NCBI GenBank assembly: GCA_045648165.1
Contig: JAZRNL010000008.1
Coordinates: 62,001 to 126,000, forward strand
Origin: RGIG9115 sp045648165
GTDB taxonomy: Bacteria; Bacillota; Clostridia; UBA1381
Direction of reading: 5' to 3'
Length of the DNA stretch: 64,000 bases
Below, in pieces: positions 49,568-57,830 of the stretch (its first letter is position 1; each line of letters starts with the position of its first letter). Below the pieces are notes generated by a model that saw only the letters and a program-made list of their open reading frames with translations, ran no database searches and had not been told where the DNA came from. Made by a program: the position numbers and the translations under genes.

Positions 49568-50935
49568 TTAAAATTTAAAATATTCCTTTGCATTTTTATA
49601 TGAAATGCCTCCTATAATTGTTTTGAGCATTTCTTCGTCGTTGGGATAAAGTCCCTCCTCTACCCATTCGCCTATCATATTACAAAGAATTCTTCTGAAA
49701 TATTCATGTCTTGGATACGAAACAAAGCTTCGGCTATCGGTGAGCATTCCCACAAATCTGCCGAGAAGTCCAAGATTCCCAAGAGCTTTCATCTGAGTTT
49801 CCATACCGTCTTTCTGGTCATTGAACCACCAACCTGAGCCGAACTGAATTTTGCCGGGAACCGGTGATTTCTGGAAGTTACCAAGCATCGAGCCAAGAAC
49901 ATAATTATCCTTGGGGTTAAGGGTATAGAGAATTGTTTTCGGAAGTAAATTATCCTTTTCAAGACTATCCAGGAAAGCAGAAAGCTTTTCTGCAATACAA
50001 AGGTCGTTTATGCTGTCAAATCCGGTATCGGGGCCTATAGCTTCAAACATACGTGTGTTGTTATTACGGAGCGCCCCTATATGAAGCTGCATTGTCCATC
50101 CAAGCTTTGCATATTCCCTGCCACAAACTTTCAGTAGAGCTGTTTTGAAAATTTCAATCTCATTCATTGTAAGATTGCCGCCATTCATACGCTTTTCAAA
50201 AACCGCTTCAGCATCACCCTCGCAATAAGGAACAATTTCAAATGAATGGTCTGAAAGCTTACATCCACATTCCGCAAAATAGTGTATTCTCTCTACAATC
50301 CATGCAGAAAGCTCACTGTATGATTTAACTCCTATTTCTTCAACATAAGGAATAAATGTTGCTTTTTCGATATCCACTGCCTTATCAGGACGGAATGTAG
50401 GCAGTACCTTTGCAGAAAATCCGGACTCTGCTATCTGTTTATGATACTCGAGACTATCCTTCGGGTCGTCTGTTGTGCAAATAGCATCAACGTTCGATTT
50501 TTTTATAAGACCTTTGGATGTAAAATCAGCACCATTTATTACTTTATTACACTTTTCCCAGATAGATGGAGCAGTTTTCTCTGTGAGCACTTCATCAATA
50601 CCGAAATATCTCTTAAGCTCAAGGCTTGTCCAATGAAGAATAGGATTTCCGGCACAGTACATCATACAGGATGCAAACTTCATAAACTTATCGTAGTAAT
50701 CTGCATCACCAGTTATATATTTTTCGTCAATACCATTTGAACGCATAACACGCCATTTATAATGGTCTCCTGCTAAAAACAGTTCGCCTACATTTTTAAA
50801 GCGGATATCCTCTGCAATCTGCTGAGGGCTCAAATGGCAATGATAGTCAATAATGGGAAGTGCTTCCGCATAGTCGTGATACAAATGCTTTGCAGTTTTG
50901 GTTTTGAGCAAAAAATCGTCATTAATAAATGTCAT
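49568..50935 (-). CDS. uxaC: Glucuronate isomerase (uronate isomerase)
   Basis: Interconverts D-glucuronate with fructuronate and galacturonate with tagaturonate; 455 residues of the metal-dependent amidohydrolase fold. Metal-binding HCHL in IIDYHCHLSPQ, QLHIGALRNNN with its histidine, and the C-terminal VGMLTDSRSF and PRHEYFRRIL are typical. No uxaB, uxuA, kdgK or kdgA gene is in the window, so it is isolated from the rest of its pathway. ATG 50935 has GGAGG upstream. Confidence 0.96.
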   Translation of the reverse strand: MTFINDDFLLKTKTAKHLYHDYAEALPIIDYHCHLSPQQIAEDIRFKNVGELFLAGDHYKWRVMRSNGIDEKYITGDADYYDKFMKFASCMMYCAGNPILHWTSLELKRYFGIDEVLTEKTAPSIWEKCNKVINGADFTSKGLIKKSNVDAICTTDDPKDSLEYHKQIAESGFSAKVLPTFRPDKAVDIEKATFIPYVEEIGVKSYSELSAWIVERIHYFAECGCKLSDHSFEIVPYCEGDAEAVFEKRMNGGNLTMNEIEIFKTALLKVCGREYAKLGWTMQLHIGALRNNNTRMFEAIGPDTGFDSINDLCIAEKLSAFLDSLEKDNLLPKTILYTLNPKDNYVLGSMLGNFQKSPVPGKIQFGSGWWFNDQKDGMETQMKALGNLGLLGRFVGMLTDSRSFVSYPRHEYFRRILCNMIGEWVEEGLYPNDEEMLKTIIGGISYKNAKEYFKF

Positions 50936-51048
50936 AATAGCCTCCGTTCTGCCCATATATGGGACATAATGTAATCTTAACTGAATATTATACACCACAC
51001 GACAAAATAAACTATTATAATTTTGCCCTAAAATTTTAAAAATATTGA

Positions 51049-51549
51049 TTATTTAACAATCAAGCATGCCATAATCACTCCTACAAGGTCACCCACCATA
51101 GCGCAGGGTATAACCTTACGAACATCTTTTATTCCCGTCCCGGCATAATATACTGCAATTGTGTAAAACGTTGTTTCCGTTGAGCCCATAATAACGCTTG
51201 TGAGGCGTCCTATTAAGCTATCGGCACCATATGTGTTCAAATAATCAGTAAGCAACCCAAAAGAGCCACTTCCCGAAACCGGACGCAGCAGCACCATAGG
51301 GATAATTTCGGCAGGCACACCTGTTTTTTCCATAACAGGCTCAAGAAAAGATACCACTGCACCTAAAAGTCCTGACGCCCTTAGCATAGAAACTGCAGTA
51401 AGCATAGCTACCATTGTAGGAAGAATATGTATAAGCATCTTTAATCCGTCTTCCCCCCCTTTTGTAACTGCTTCATATACATTAACACGTTTTATAAAGC
51501 AAAAAATTATAATCATCAGAATAAAACTAGGTATAATATATGATGACAT
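51049..51549 (-). CDS. spmB: Spore maturation protein B
   Basis: 166-residue membrane protein. YEAVTKGGEDGLKMLIHILP and RPVSGSGSFGLL, with the ETTFYTIAVYYAGTGI segment, identify SpmB, a nucleoside-recognition-domain protein needed for spore core dehydration. It is one base downstream of spmA. Confidence 0.93.
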   Translation of the reverse strand: MSSYIIPSFILMIIIFCFIKRVNVYEAVTKGGEDGLKMLIHILPTMVAMLTAVSMLRASGLLGAVVSFLEPVMEKTGVPAEIIPMVLLRPVSGSGSFGLLTDYLNTYGADSLIGRLTSVIMGSTETTFYTIAVYYAGTGIKDVRKVIPCAMVGDLVGVIMACLIVK

Positions 51550-51550
51550 A

Positions 51551-52132
51551 TCATTTCTCCGTTTTATAAATTATTTTGCACATAAATTTGGTGAATAGAA
51601 TTCCGCAAAAAAGAGCAACCGATGAACAAATCCACACAGGTACAACAATTTCTCCTGGTTCCATACTCCCGGCAGACGCACGGAGCGCAATAATTGAAGT
51701 AGGCATAAGCTGAAAGGCAGCAGTGTTCATAACGGTGAACACACACATAGCTTCGGTTATCCGTCCTTTCGAGGTTTTCGAAAGCTCCCTAATGGCATTT
51801 ATTCCCATAGGTGTAGCACCATTACCCGTACCTAACAAATTTCCGGTTACATTAAGAGTAATGTAGTCGGCAGCAGCCGAGGTTTTATCAAGTTTTGGAA
51901 AAATTAACGCAATTACAGGCTTTAAAAGCTGTTTAATCATTCCGCAAAGCCCTGACTGCACTGCCGCCTCCATAAGTCCGCTCCATAAACACATTATTCC
52001 TGCAAACGATAAAACAGTTGTAATTCCGCTTTGAGCACCCTCAAATGCGGCATTAACGGTTGCCTCCACATTACCATTTAGCATAGAAAAAACTATGGAA
52101 ATAATTATTATTCCGCCCCAAATATAATTCAC
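51551..52132 (-). CDS. spmA: Spore maturation protein A
   Basis: 193-residue membrane protein. VNAAFEGAQSGITTVLSFAG and NLLGTGNGATPMGINAIREL with FQLMPTSIIALRA are the SpmA pattern. It works with SpmB in spore core dehydration. The start is GTG 52132 preceded by GGAGGGG; the frame upstream to 52210 lacks a ribosome site. The preceding 135 bases are AT-rich, with no secure sigma-E or sigma-G promoter. Confidence 0.92.
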   Translation of the reverse strand: MNYIWGGIIIISIVFSMLNGNVEATVNAAFEGAQSGITTVLSFAGIMCLWSGLMEAAVQSGLCGMIKQLLKPVIALIFPKLDKTSAAADYITLNVTGNLLGTGNGATPMGINAIRELSKTSKGRITEAMCVFTVMNTAAFQLMPTSIIALRASAGSMEPGEIVVPVWICSSVALFCGILFTKFMCKIIYKTEK

Positions 52133-52268
52133 TATAAATCCCCTCCGTATGAATAATATGAATATTATATTTTTTTTATTACCAATGACGTCTTTCCCCC
52201 ATTGATACAAAAGATTTGTATTTTTAAAGAATAAATTATGAATTAAGTATAAATTTCTGAAAAAATGC

Positions 52269-52297
52269 TTGCAAAACTTTTAAAAAAGTAGTATCAT
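52269..52297 (+). promoter_or_regulatory. Sigma-A type promoter of ireB
   Basis: TTGCAA (52269-52274), 17 bases, TATCAT (52292-52297). Confidence 0.6.
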
Positions 52298-52355
52298 AAA
52301 AACAGGACTTCCGAACATTATCGGATGTCGTAAATATCCAAAGGGAGGTATGTAT

Positions 52356-52607
52356 ATGTCAATCAGTGAAACAATGAAGTTCAACCTCGGGCTTGACCGT
52401 GATACAGAAGTTAAAAATATAATGACAAGAGTTTATAAAGCTCTTCAGGAAAAGGGTTACGACCCCGTTAATCAGATTGTCGGTTATGTGCTTTCCGGTG
52501 ACCCCACATATATTACAAGCCACGACGGTGCAAGAGGTCTAATTACAAAGCTTGAGCAAGACGAACTTTTAGAAGTCTTTGTAAAAACTTACCTTGAGAC
52601 ACTTTAA
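52356..52607 (+). CDS. ireB: IreB-family regulatory phosphoprotein (UPF0297)
   Basis: 83 residues. The family pattern is complete: SETMKFNLG near the start, VYKALQEKGYDPVNQIVGYV and GDPTYITSHDGARGLI. In Enterococcus the orthologue is phosphorylated by the PASTA kinase IreK and modulates cephalosporin resistance. In many Firmicutes it precedes ruvX; here it precedes lepB. ATG 52356 lies seven bases after GGGAGG; the ATG at 52350 is too close. Confidence 0.94.
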   Translation: MSISETMKFNLGLDRDTEVKNIMTRVYKALQEKGYDPVNQIVGYVLSGDPTYITSHDGARGLITKLEQDELLEVFVKTYLETL

Positions 52608-52623
52608 TTATAAGGGAAATTCA

Positions 52624-52656
52624 CAACGCAGACATTACTAAGGTATGTCTGCGTTG
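52624..52656. repeat. 12-bp hairpin between ireB and lepB
   Basis: CAACGCAGACAT (52624-52635) pairs exactly with ATGTCTGCGTTG (52645-52656). No T-run follows, so it may be an attenuator or RNA-processing site rather than a strong terminator. Confidence 0.65.
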
Positions 52657-52688
52657 CTATGTATTAAATGAATGAGAGGATGACTTAC

Positions 52689-53333
52689 ATGGCAAAGACA
52701 GCTGAAAAAAAATCAATGGGACGGGAAATATGGGAATGGTTCTACACTATTGTAGTCGCACTTGCAATTGCACTTGTTATAAAAGCCTTTTTATTTGATA
52801 TTGTTGTAGTTGACGGAAGTAGTATGCACCCCACCTTGGCAGACGGTGAAAGACTTATCGTTACGAAGCTTGGTTATAAACCCGAAAACGGTGATATTGT
52901 AATTCTTGATTCTGCATACAAGCAACGTCAGGAACACTATGCACAAATTGCATCGGCAAAAGGCAAGGACGAACTGAACACTTTTGAAAAAATCACCACC
53001 TACATAACACTACCGGAACATCTTAAAACAAGATTTTATGTAAAGAGAGTTATAGCGCTCCCCGGCGAAACAGTGGATATTAAAAACGGAATTGTTCTCC
53101 TGAATGGAGAAGTCCTGGAAGAGGAATACTATGACGGAACAACCGCTCCTACTGATAGTAGTGTATCCTATCCTGTAACAGTTGACGAGAATTTTGTTTT
53201 TGTTATGGGTGATAACAGATACAACAGCACCGACAGCCGCGCTTCAAGTCTCGGTCAGGTGCCATACGATGCAGTTATCGGAAAAGCTCAAATCCGCATT
53301 TTCCCATTTAACCGCATAGGATTGCTTGATTAA
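52689..53333 (+). CDS. lepB: Type I signal peptidase
   Basis: Cleaves signal peptides of exported proteins; 214 residues with one N-terminal membrane segment (about 18-38) and the catalytic domain outside. The catalytic serine is in DGSSMHPTL (Ser 45) and the lysine in FYVKRVIALPGE; the MGDNRYNSTDSR motif follows. ATG 52689 is nine bases after GAGAGG; the upstream ATGs overlap that site. Confidence 0.95.
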   Translation: MAKTAEKKSMGREIWEWFYTIVVALAIALVIKAFLFDIVVVDGSSMHPTLADGERLIVTKLGYKPENGDIVILDSAYKQRQEHYAQIASAKGKDELNTFEKITTYITLPEHLKTRFYVKRVIALPGETVDIKNGIVLLNGEVLEEEYYDGTTAPTDSSVSYPVTVDENFVFVMGDNRYNSTDSRASSLGQVPYDAVIGKAQIRIFPFNRIGLLD

Positions 53334-53352
53334 ATGAAAGGAATTTCACGAA

Positions 53353-54240
53353 ATGAACCAGAACCAGACAGGTATCCAGTCAAAAGCCATACACTGGTAT
53401 CCGGGACATATGGCAAAAACAAGACGTCTTATTGAAGAAAATTTAAAGCTTGTAGATGTTGTTGTTGAAATAATAGACGCTCGTATTCCCTACTCCGGCA
53501 GAAATCCGTATTTTAACGATATGCTAAAGAAAAAAGAAAGACTTATCGTTATGAACAAATACGATATGGCAGATGAAAATGCATCAAAACAGTGGGCAGA
53601 ATACTTTGAGAGAAGAGGCATAAAGGTTGTACCTATCAGCTGTGCAACAGGTATGGGTATAAACAAAATTATGCTTGAATGTGAAAAACTCGTATCTGAA
53701 AAGATTGAACGAGATTCTGAAAAAGGAAGAACCCGCACACTTAAGTTAATGATGATTGGCATACCGAATGTAGGCAAATCAAGCCTTATAAACAAGCTTG
53801 CAGGAAAAGCCAGCACAATAACAGGCAACAAGCCCGGAGTGACACGGGGCAAGCAATGGATACGCCTTAAAGGTAACTGTGAGCTTTTAGATACACCCGG
53901 TATACTTCCCCAAAAATTTAATAATGAAAAGGTTGCTGAAAACCTCGCCCTTACAGGTGCAATTAAAGATGAAATAATAAACACTGAGCTTTTATCATAT
54001 AAATTAGTGGAGTACCTTAGAAAGCATTATGAAAACGAACTCAAAGCCCGGTATAAAATCACTGAAAATATAACAGACCTTGAAACTTTTGAGCTTATTG
54101 AGCTTATAGGAAAAAAGAGAGGTTTTGTTATTTCAGGCGGAGAAACCGACACAGAACGTGCCGCAAAAATGCTTATTGATGAATTCAGAAACTGCAAAAT
54201 CGGACGTATAACTCTTGAAAGACCGGAGGATTTTCAATGA
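53353..54240 (+). CDS. rbgA: Ribosome biogenesis GTPase RbgA (YlqF)
   Basis: 295 residues, circularly permuted GTPase. The G4 motif NKYDMAD comes first, near residue 68, then G1 GIPNVGKSSLINKL near 135 and G3 DTPGILPQ near 180; the N-terminal IHWYPGHMAKTRR is the RbgA hallmark. It is needed for late 50S subunit assembly. It is cotranscribed with lepB and overlaps the next gene by four bases. Confidence 0.95.
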   Translation: MNQNQTGIQSKAIHWYPGHMAKTRRLIEENLKLVDVVVEIIDARIPYSGRNPYFNDMLKKKERLIVMNKYDMADENASKQWAEYFERRGIKVVPISCATGMGINKIMLECEKLVSEKIERDSEKGRTRTLKLMMIGIPNVGKSSLINKLAGKASTITGNKPGVTRGKQWIRLKGNCELLDTPGILPQKFNNEKVAENLALTGAIKDEIINTELLSYKLVEYLRKHYENELKARYKITENITDLETFELIELIGKKRGFVISGGETDTERAAKMLIDEFRNCKIGRITLERPEDFQ

Positions 54241-54863
54241 AAGTATTAATGATTAACGGAAGCTCTCACGAAAACGGCTGTACTTATACTGCATTGCAGG
54301 AAATCGGAAAAGTACTAAAAGTTCACTGTATCGAAACAGAAACCGTTCAGCTTGGCAGTGCTCCAATACGTGACTGTATAGGTTGCCTTGCATGCCGCAA
54401 TCTTGGCGGAAAATGTACATTTGATGACGATATAATAAATACAATTATTGAAAAAGCGAAAACCGCCGACGGATTTATATTCGGAACACCTGTATACTAT
54501 GCCCATCCAAGCGGAAGAATTCTATCTGCTCTTGACCGGATATTCTATGCAGGAGGCTCCGCGTTTCAGCACAAACCCGGTGTTGCAATAGCATCTGCAA
54601 GGCGTGCAGGTACAACTGCCTCAATTGACGTTCTCAACAAATATTTTACCATGGCCCAGATGCCCGTAGTTTCATCAACATACTGGAATATGGTCCATGG
54701 TACAAAGGCAGAGGATGTCATGAAGGACGCTGAAGGACTTCAGACAATGAGAAATATCGGCGAGAATATGGCATGGCTTTTAAAATGCATAGAAGCCGGA
54801 AAAAATGCCGGAGTACCTTCACCGGAAACCGATAAAACCCAGAGAACAAATTTTATAAGATAA
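54237..54863 (+). CDS. Flavodoxin-like NAD(P)H-dependent FMN reductase family protein
   Basis: 208 residues. The N-terminal VLMINGSSHENGCTYTALQE is an FMN phosphate loop. IGCLACRNLGGKC supplies cysteines like those of iron-sulfur flavoproteins, and FGTPVYYAHPSG is the second FMN contact. Expected to be a flavoprotein reductase; the substrate is unknown. It starts within the rbgA stop (ATGA), so the two are translationally coupled. Confidence 0.85.
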   Translation: MKVLMINGSSHENGCTYTALQEIGKVLKVHCIETETVQLGSAPIRDCIGCLACRNLGGKCTFDDDIINTIIEKAKTADGFIFGTPVYYAHPSGRILSALDRIFYAGGSAFQHKPGVAIASARRAGTTASIDVLNKYFTMAQMPVVSSTYWNMVHGTKAEDVMKDAEGLQTMRNIGENMAWLLKCIEAGKNAGVPSPETDKTQRTNFIR

Positions 54864-54878
54864 ATTTATATTTTTACC

Positions 54879-54907
54879 TTGACACATATGTTTAAATGTG
54901 GTATAAT
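54879..54907 (+). promoter_or_regulatory. Consensus sigma-A promoter of the SCIFF gene
   Basis: TTGACA (54879-54884), 17 bases, TATAAT (54902-54907), both exact, with extended TG. The strongest-looking promoter in the window. Confidence 0.92.
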
Positions 54908-54941
54908 GATGCCAATAAAATTCAGATTGGAGCTACATACT

Positions 54942-55088
54942 ATGAAAAGAATTAAAACAATTGAAACACGCGATCTTTGTAAGAGTGCCAAAAACGGCGG
55001 TTGCGGCGAATGTCAGACATCTTGCCAGTCAGCTTGCAAAACATCATGCGGTGCAATAAATCAACAGTGCGAAAACGAAAATAAATAA
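54942..55088 (+). CDS. scfA: SCIFF ranthipeptide precursor (six cysteines in forty-five residues)
   Basis: 48-residue ribosomal peptide precursor. Leader MKRIKTIETRDLCKSAKNGG is followed by the core with cysteines at 21, 24, 28, 32, 36 and 43 in the near-invariant CGECQTSCQSACKTSC pattern. A further Cys is at 13. A radical-SAM enzyme joins each Cys sulfur to a downstream residue by a thioether bond. SCIFF is nearly universal in Clostridia, and related peptides have been linked to population-density responses. ATG 54942 has GGAGC upstream; the longer frame back to 54879 only covers the promoter. Confidence 0.95.
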   Translation: MKRIKTIETRDLCKSAKNGGCGECQTSCQSACKTSCGAINQQCENENK

Positions 55089-55095
55089 TTAAAGG

Positions 55096-55122
55096 TACCA
55101 CCGCCTGTCGGTGGTATTTTTC
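55096..55122 (+). terminator. Attenuating terminator between SCIFF gene and maturase
   Basis: TACCACCG pairs with CGGTGGTA around CCTGT, followed by TTTTTCTT. Partial read-through would give more precursor than enzyme. Confidence 0.85.
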
Positions 55123-55133
55123 TTGGAGGAAAC

Positions 55134-56495
55134 ATGGTTCATCAATATAAATTAAACGGATACAATATCGTACTCGACACCTGCAGCGGTTCTATTCACG
55201 TTGTAGATGAGGCGGCATACGACATCATTGAAATGTATCCGAAGCATACAAAAGAAGATATAACAAAAACAATAACCGACAAATATGGCATCGATGCTGA
55301 CGAAGTTTATGAGTGCATTGAAGATATTGAAGAATTAAAAAAAGCCGGAAAGCTTTATTCTCATGACAATTATAAAGAGCTTACACCGAAGCTTAATAAA
55401 AACAGTACCGTTATCAAAGCTCTGTGTCTTCACATAGCCCACACTTGTAATTTAAACTGCTCCTATTGCTTTGCAAGCCAGGGTAAATACCAGGGCGACA
55501 GAGCTCTTATGAGCTTCGAAACAGGAAAAGCAGCGCTTGATTTCCTTATAAAAAATTCAGGAACAAGGCACAATCTTGAAGTGGATTTTTTCGGCGGTGA
55601 ACCGCTTATGAACTGGGACGTGGTCAAAAAGCTCGTTGAATATGCAAGAAGCATAGAAAAAGACTATAACAAAAATTTCAGATTTACCCTCACAACAAAC
55701 GGTGTTTTAATTGATGATGATGTAATTGATTTCTGCAATCGCGAAATGAGTAACGTCGTTCTCAGCCTTGACGGAAGAAAGGAAGTTCACGACCGTTTTC
55801 GTGTAAATTATGATGGAAAAGGAAGCTATGAAACTGTAGTTCCAAAATTCCAGGAATTTGTAAAACGCAGAAACAACAAAGACTACTACATAAGGGGAAC
55901 ATTTACCCACAACAATACCGATTTTACTAACGATATTTTCCATATGGCAGACTTAGGCTTTACTGAGCTTAGCATGGAGCCGGTTGTATGCCCGCCGGGC
56001 GACCCCTATGCCCTAACGGAAGATGATATTACTGCCCTTTTCCAACAGTATGAGCTTCTTGCAACCGAGATGATTAAAAGAAAAAAAGAAGGAAAAGGTT
56101 TTACCTTCTACCACTATATGCTTGACCTGAAAAACGGTCCTTGTATATATAAAAGAATATCCGGTTGCGGTTCAGGTACAGAGTATATGGCTGTTACCCC
56201 ATGGGGCGATCTTTATCCCTGTCATCAATTCGTAGGCGATGAAGCATATAAGCTTGGTAATATTTACGACGGAATTACAAACCTTGATATTCAGGACAAG
56301 TTCAGGCAATGTAATGCATACTCACGACCCGACTGTAAAGATTGCTGGGCAAGGCTTTACTGTGCAGGCGGATGTGCAGCAAACTCATACCACGCAACAG
56401 GCGATATAACTGGTATTTACAAATACGGATGTGAACTTTTCAAAAAACGTATCGAGTGCGCTATTATGATTCAGGTTTCTGAGGAAGATTTTTAA
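55134..56495 (+). CDS. scfB: Thioether cross-link-forming SCIFF peptide maturase (radical SAM)
   Basis: 453 residues. The N-terminal peptide-recognition domain (about 1-90) is followed by the radical-SAM core with CNLNCSYC (Cys 105, 109, 112) binding the SAM cluster. A C-terminal SPASM-type region is rich in cysteines (GPCIYKRISGCGSG, YPCHQF, CKDCWARLYCAGGC) for auxiliary clusters. It forms Cys thioether links on the SCIFF peptide encoded upstream. GGAGG precedes ATG 55134. Confidence 0.96.
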   Translation: MVHQYKLNGYNIVLDTCSGSIHVVDEAAYDIIEMYPKHTKEDITKTITDKYGIDADEVYECIEDIEELKKAGKLYSHDNYKELTPKLNKNSTVIKALCLHIAHTCNLNCSYCFASQGKYQGDRALMSFETGKAALDFLIKNSGTRHNLEVDFFGGEPLMNWDVVKKLVEYARSIEKDYNKNFRFTLTTNGVLIDDDVIDFCNREMSNVVLSLDGRKEVHDRFRVNYDGKGSYETVVPKFQEFVKRRNNKDYYIRGTFTHNNTDFTNDIFHMADLGFTELSMEPVVCPPGDPYALTEDDITALFQQYELLATEMIKRKKEGKGFTFYHYMLDLKNGPCIYKRISGCGSGTEYMAVTPWGDLYPCHQFVGDEAYKLGNIYDGITNLDIQDKFRQCNAYSRPDCKDCWARLYCAGGCAANSYHATGDITGIYKYGCELFKKRIECAIMIQVSEEDF

Positions 56496-56497
56496 AA

Positions 56498-57799
56498 ATG
56501 GATACACCTATTTACGATTTTTTAAAAGAATATTCAAGCAATTCAGTTTCAAGATTTCATATGCCGGGGCATAAAGGAAAAATCTTATTGGGATGTGAAC
56601 CGTTTGATATAACTGAAATAAAGGGAGCAGACAGTCTTTACGAAGCTGACGGGATTATTAAAAAAAGCGAAGAAAACGCAACATCAGTTTTAGGAACAGG
56701 TGCAACCTTTTATTCCGCTGAAGGCTCTTCCCTTTCAATTAAGGCAATGCTTTATACAAGCTTAGTCACAAGAGGCGCAAAATCCAAAAAAATCATTGCT
56801 GTGAGAAACGTTCATAAATCATTTATAAACGCTTGCGCGCTTCTGGATATTGATATTGAGTGGGTATATCCGAACACATCGAGTTCACTATGCAACGGCG
56901 TTGTAACTGCAAAAGAAGCAGTTGACGCCATTGAGAATAACACAGATGCATTTGCTATGTATGTTACCTCCCCAAACTATATAGGAGAAATGACAGATAT
57001 AAGAGAACTCTCAACCGTATGTAAAAAGCACGGAATTCCGCTCCTCGTTGATAATGCACACGGAGCATATCTCAAATTTTTGAACCTGCATCCCATAGAC
57101 CTTGGGGCTGATATGTGCTCAGATTCAGCGCATAAAACCTTACCCGTTTTAACTGGCGGTGCTTATCTGCATATCGCAAAAGGAAAGAAAGAAAAATATG
57201 CACCGTATATTAAAAACGCAATGTCCGCTTTCGGATCAACAAGCCCATCGTATCTAATTATGGCATCTCTTGATCTTTGCAACAAATATTTAAACGACGG
57301 CTATTCAAAAAAACTGGATGTATGCATTGAAAGAGTAGATTTGCTCAAGTCATCACTAAAAAAATACAGTTTCTACGATACAGAACCGCTTAAAATATCC
57401 ATAAAGTGCAACGGATATGCTCTATCCGAGCATTTGCGGAATAACGGAATAGAATGTGAATACGCAGACGGTACAGCATTGGTGCTTATGGTAACTCCTG
57501 AAAACACAGAGGAAGATTTCAAAAAACTAAAAAATGCGTTGGAAAAGGTAAATCCCATACCTCCAAGCTTCCCACCTTCAATCCCTGTAGGGGTAAAAGA
57601 AACCAGTGTACGGGAAGCGTTTCTCTCTGCTTCTGAAACAGTCCCTATCTCAGAAGCCGTGGGCAGAATATGTTCCGCTCCTTGCGTTTCCTGTCCGCCC
57701 GCAATACCAATTGCAGTAAGCGGTGAGATAATCACAAAAGAGCATATAAAAATATTTAAATTTTACAACACAAACACCGTGAGTGTAACAAAAAATTGA
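56498..57799 (+). CDS. Orn/Lys/Arg decarboxylase-family PLP enzyme (YaaO-like, short form)
   Basis: 433 residues, fold-type I. N-terminal FHMPGHKG is the family hallmark; the PLP lysine is in DMCSDSAHKTLPVLTGGAYL. LVDNAHGAYLKF carries the PLP aspartate. The short C-terminal domain has EAVGRICSAPCVSCPPAIPI, as in YaaO/SpeA-type decarboxylases. It may make a polyamine from lysine or arginine; specificity cannot be read. Two bases after scfB, so it shares its transcript. Confidence 0.9.
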   Translation: MDTPIYDFLKEYSSNSVSRFHMPGHKGKILLGCEPFDITEIKGADSLYEADGIIKKSEENATSVLGTGATFYSAEGSSLSIKAMLYTSLVTRGAKSKKIIAVRNVHKSFINACALLDIDIEWVYPNTSSSLCNGVVTAKEAVDAIENNTDAFAMYVTSPNYIGEMTDIRELSTVCKKHGIPLLVDNAHGAYLKFLNLHPIDLGADMCSDSAHKTLPVLTGGAYLHIAKGKKEKYAPYIKNAMSAFGSTSPSYLIMASLDLCNKYLNDGYSKKLDVCIERVDLLKSSLKKYSFYDTEPLKISIKCNGYALSEHLRNNGIECEYADGTALVLMVTPENTEEDFKKLKNALEKVNPIPPSFPPSIPVGVKETSVREAFLSASETVPISEAVGRICSAPCVSCPPAIPIAVSGEIITKEHIKIFKFYNTNTVSVTKN

Positions 57800-57822
57800 A
57801 GGCGTAAAGCCTTCAATTTTTT
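57790..57822. terminator. Bidirectional terminator between decarboxylase and lon
   Basis: AAAAAATTGAAGGC pairs with GCCTTCAATTTTTT around GTAAA; T-runs for both strands. Confidence 0.9.
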
Positions 57823-57830
57823 GTTAACCA

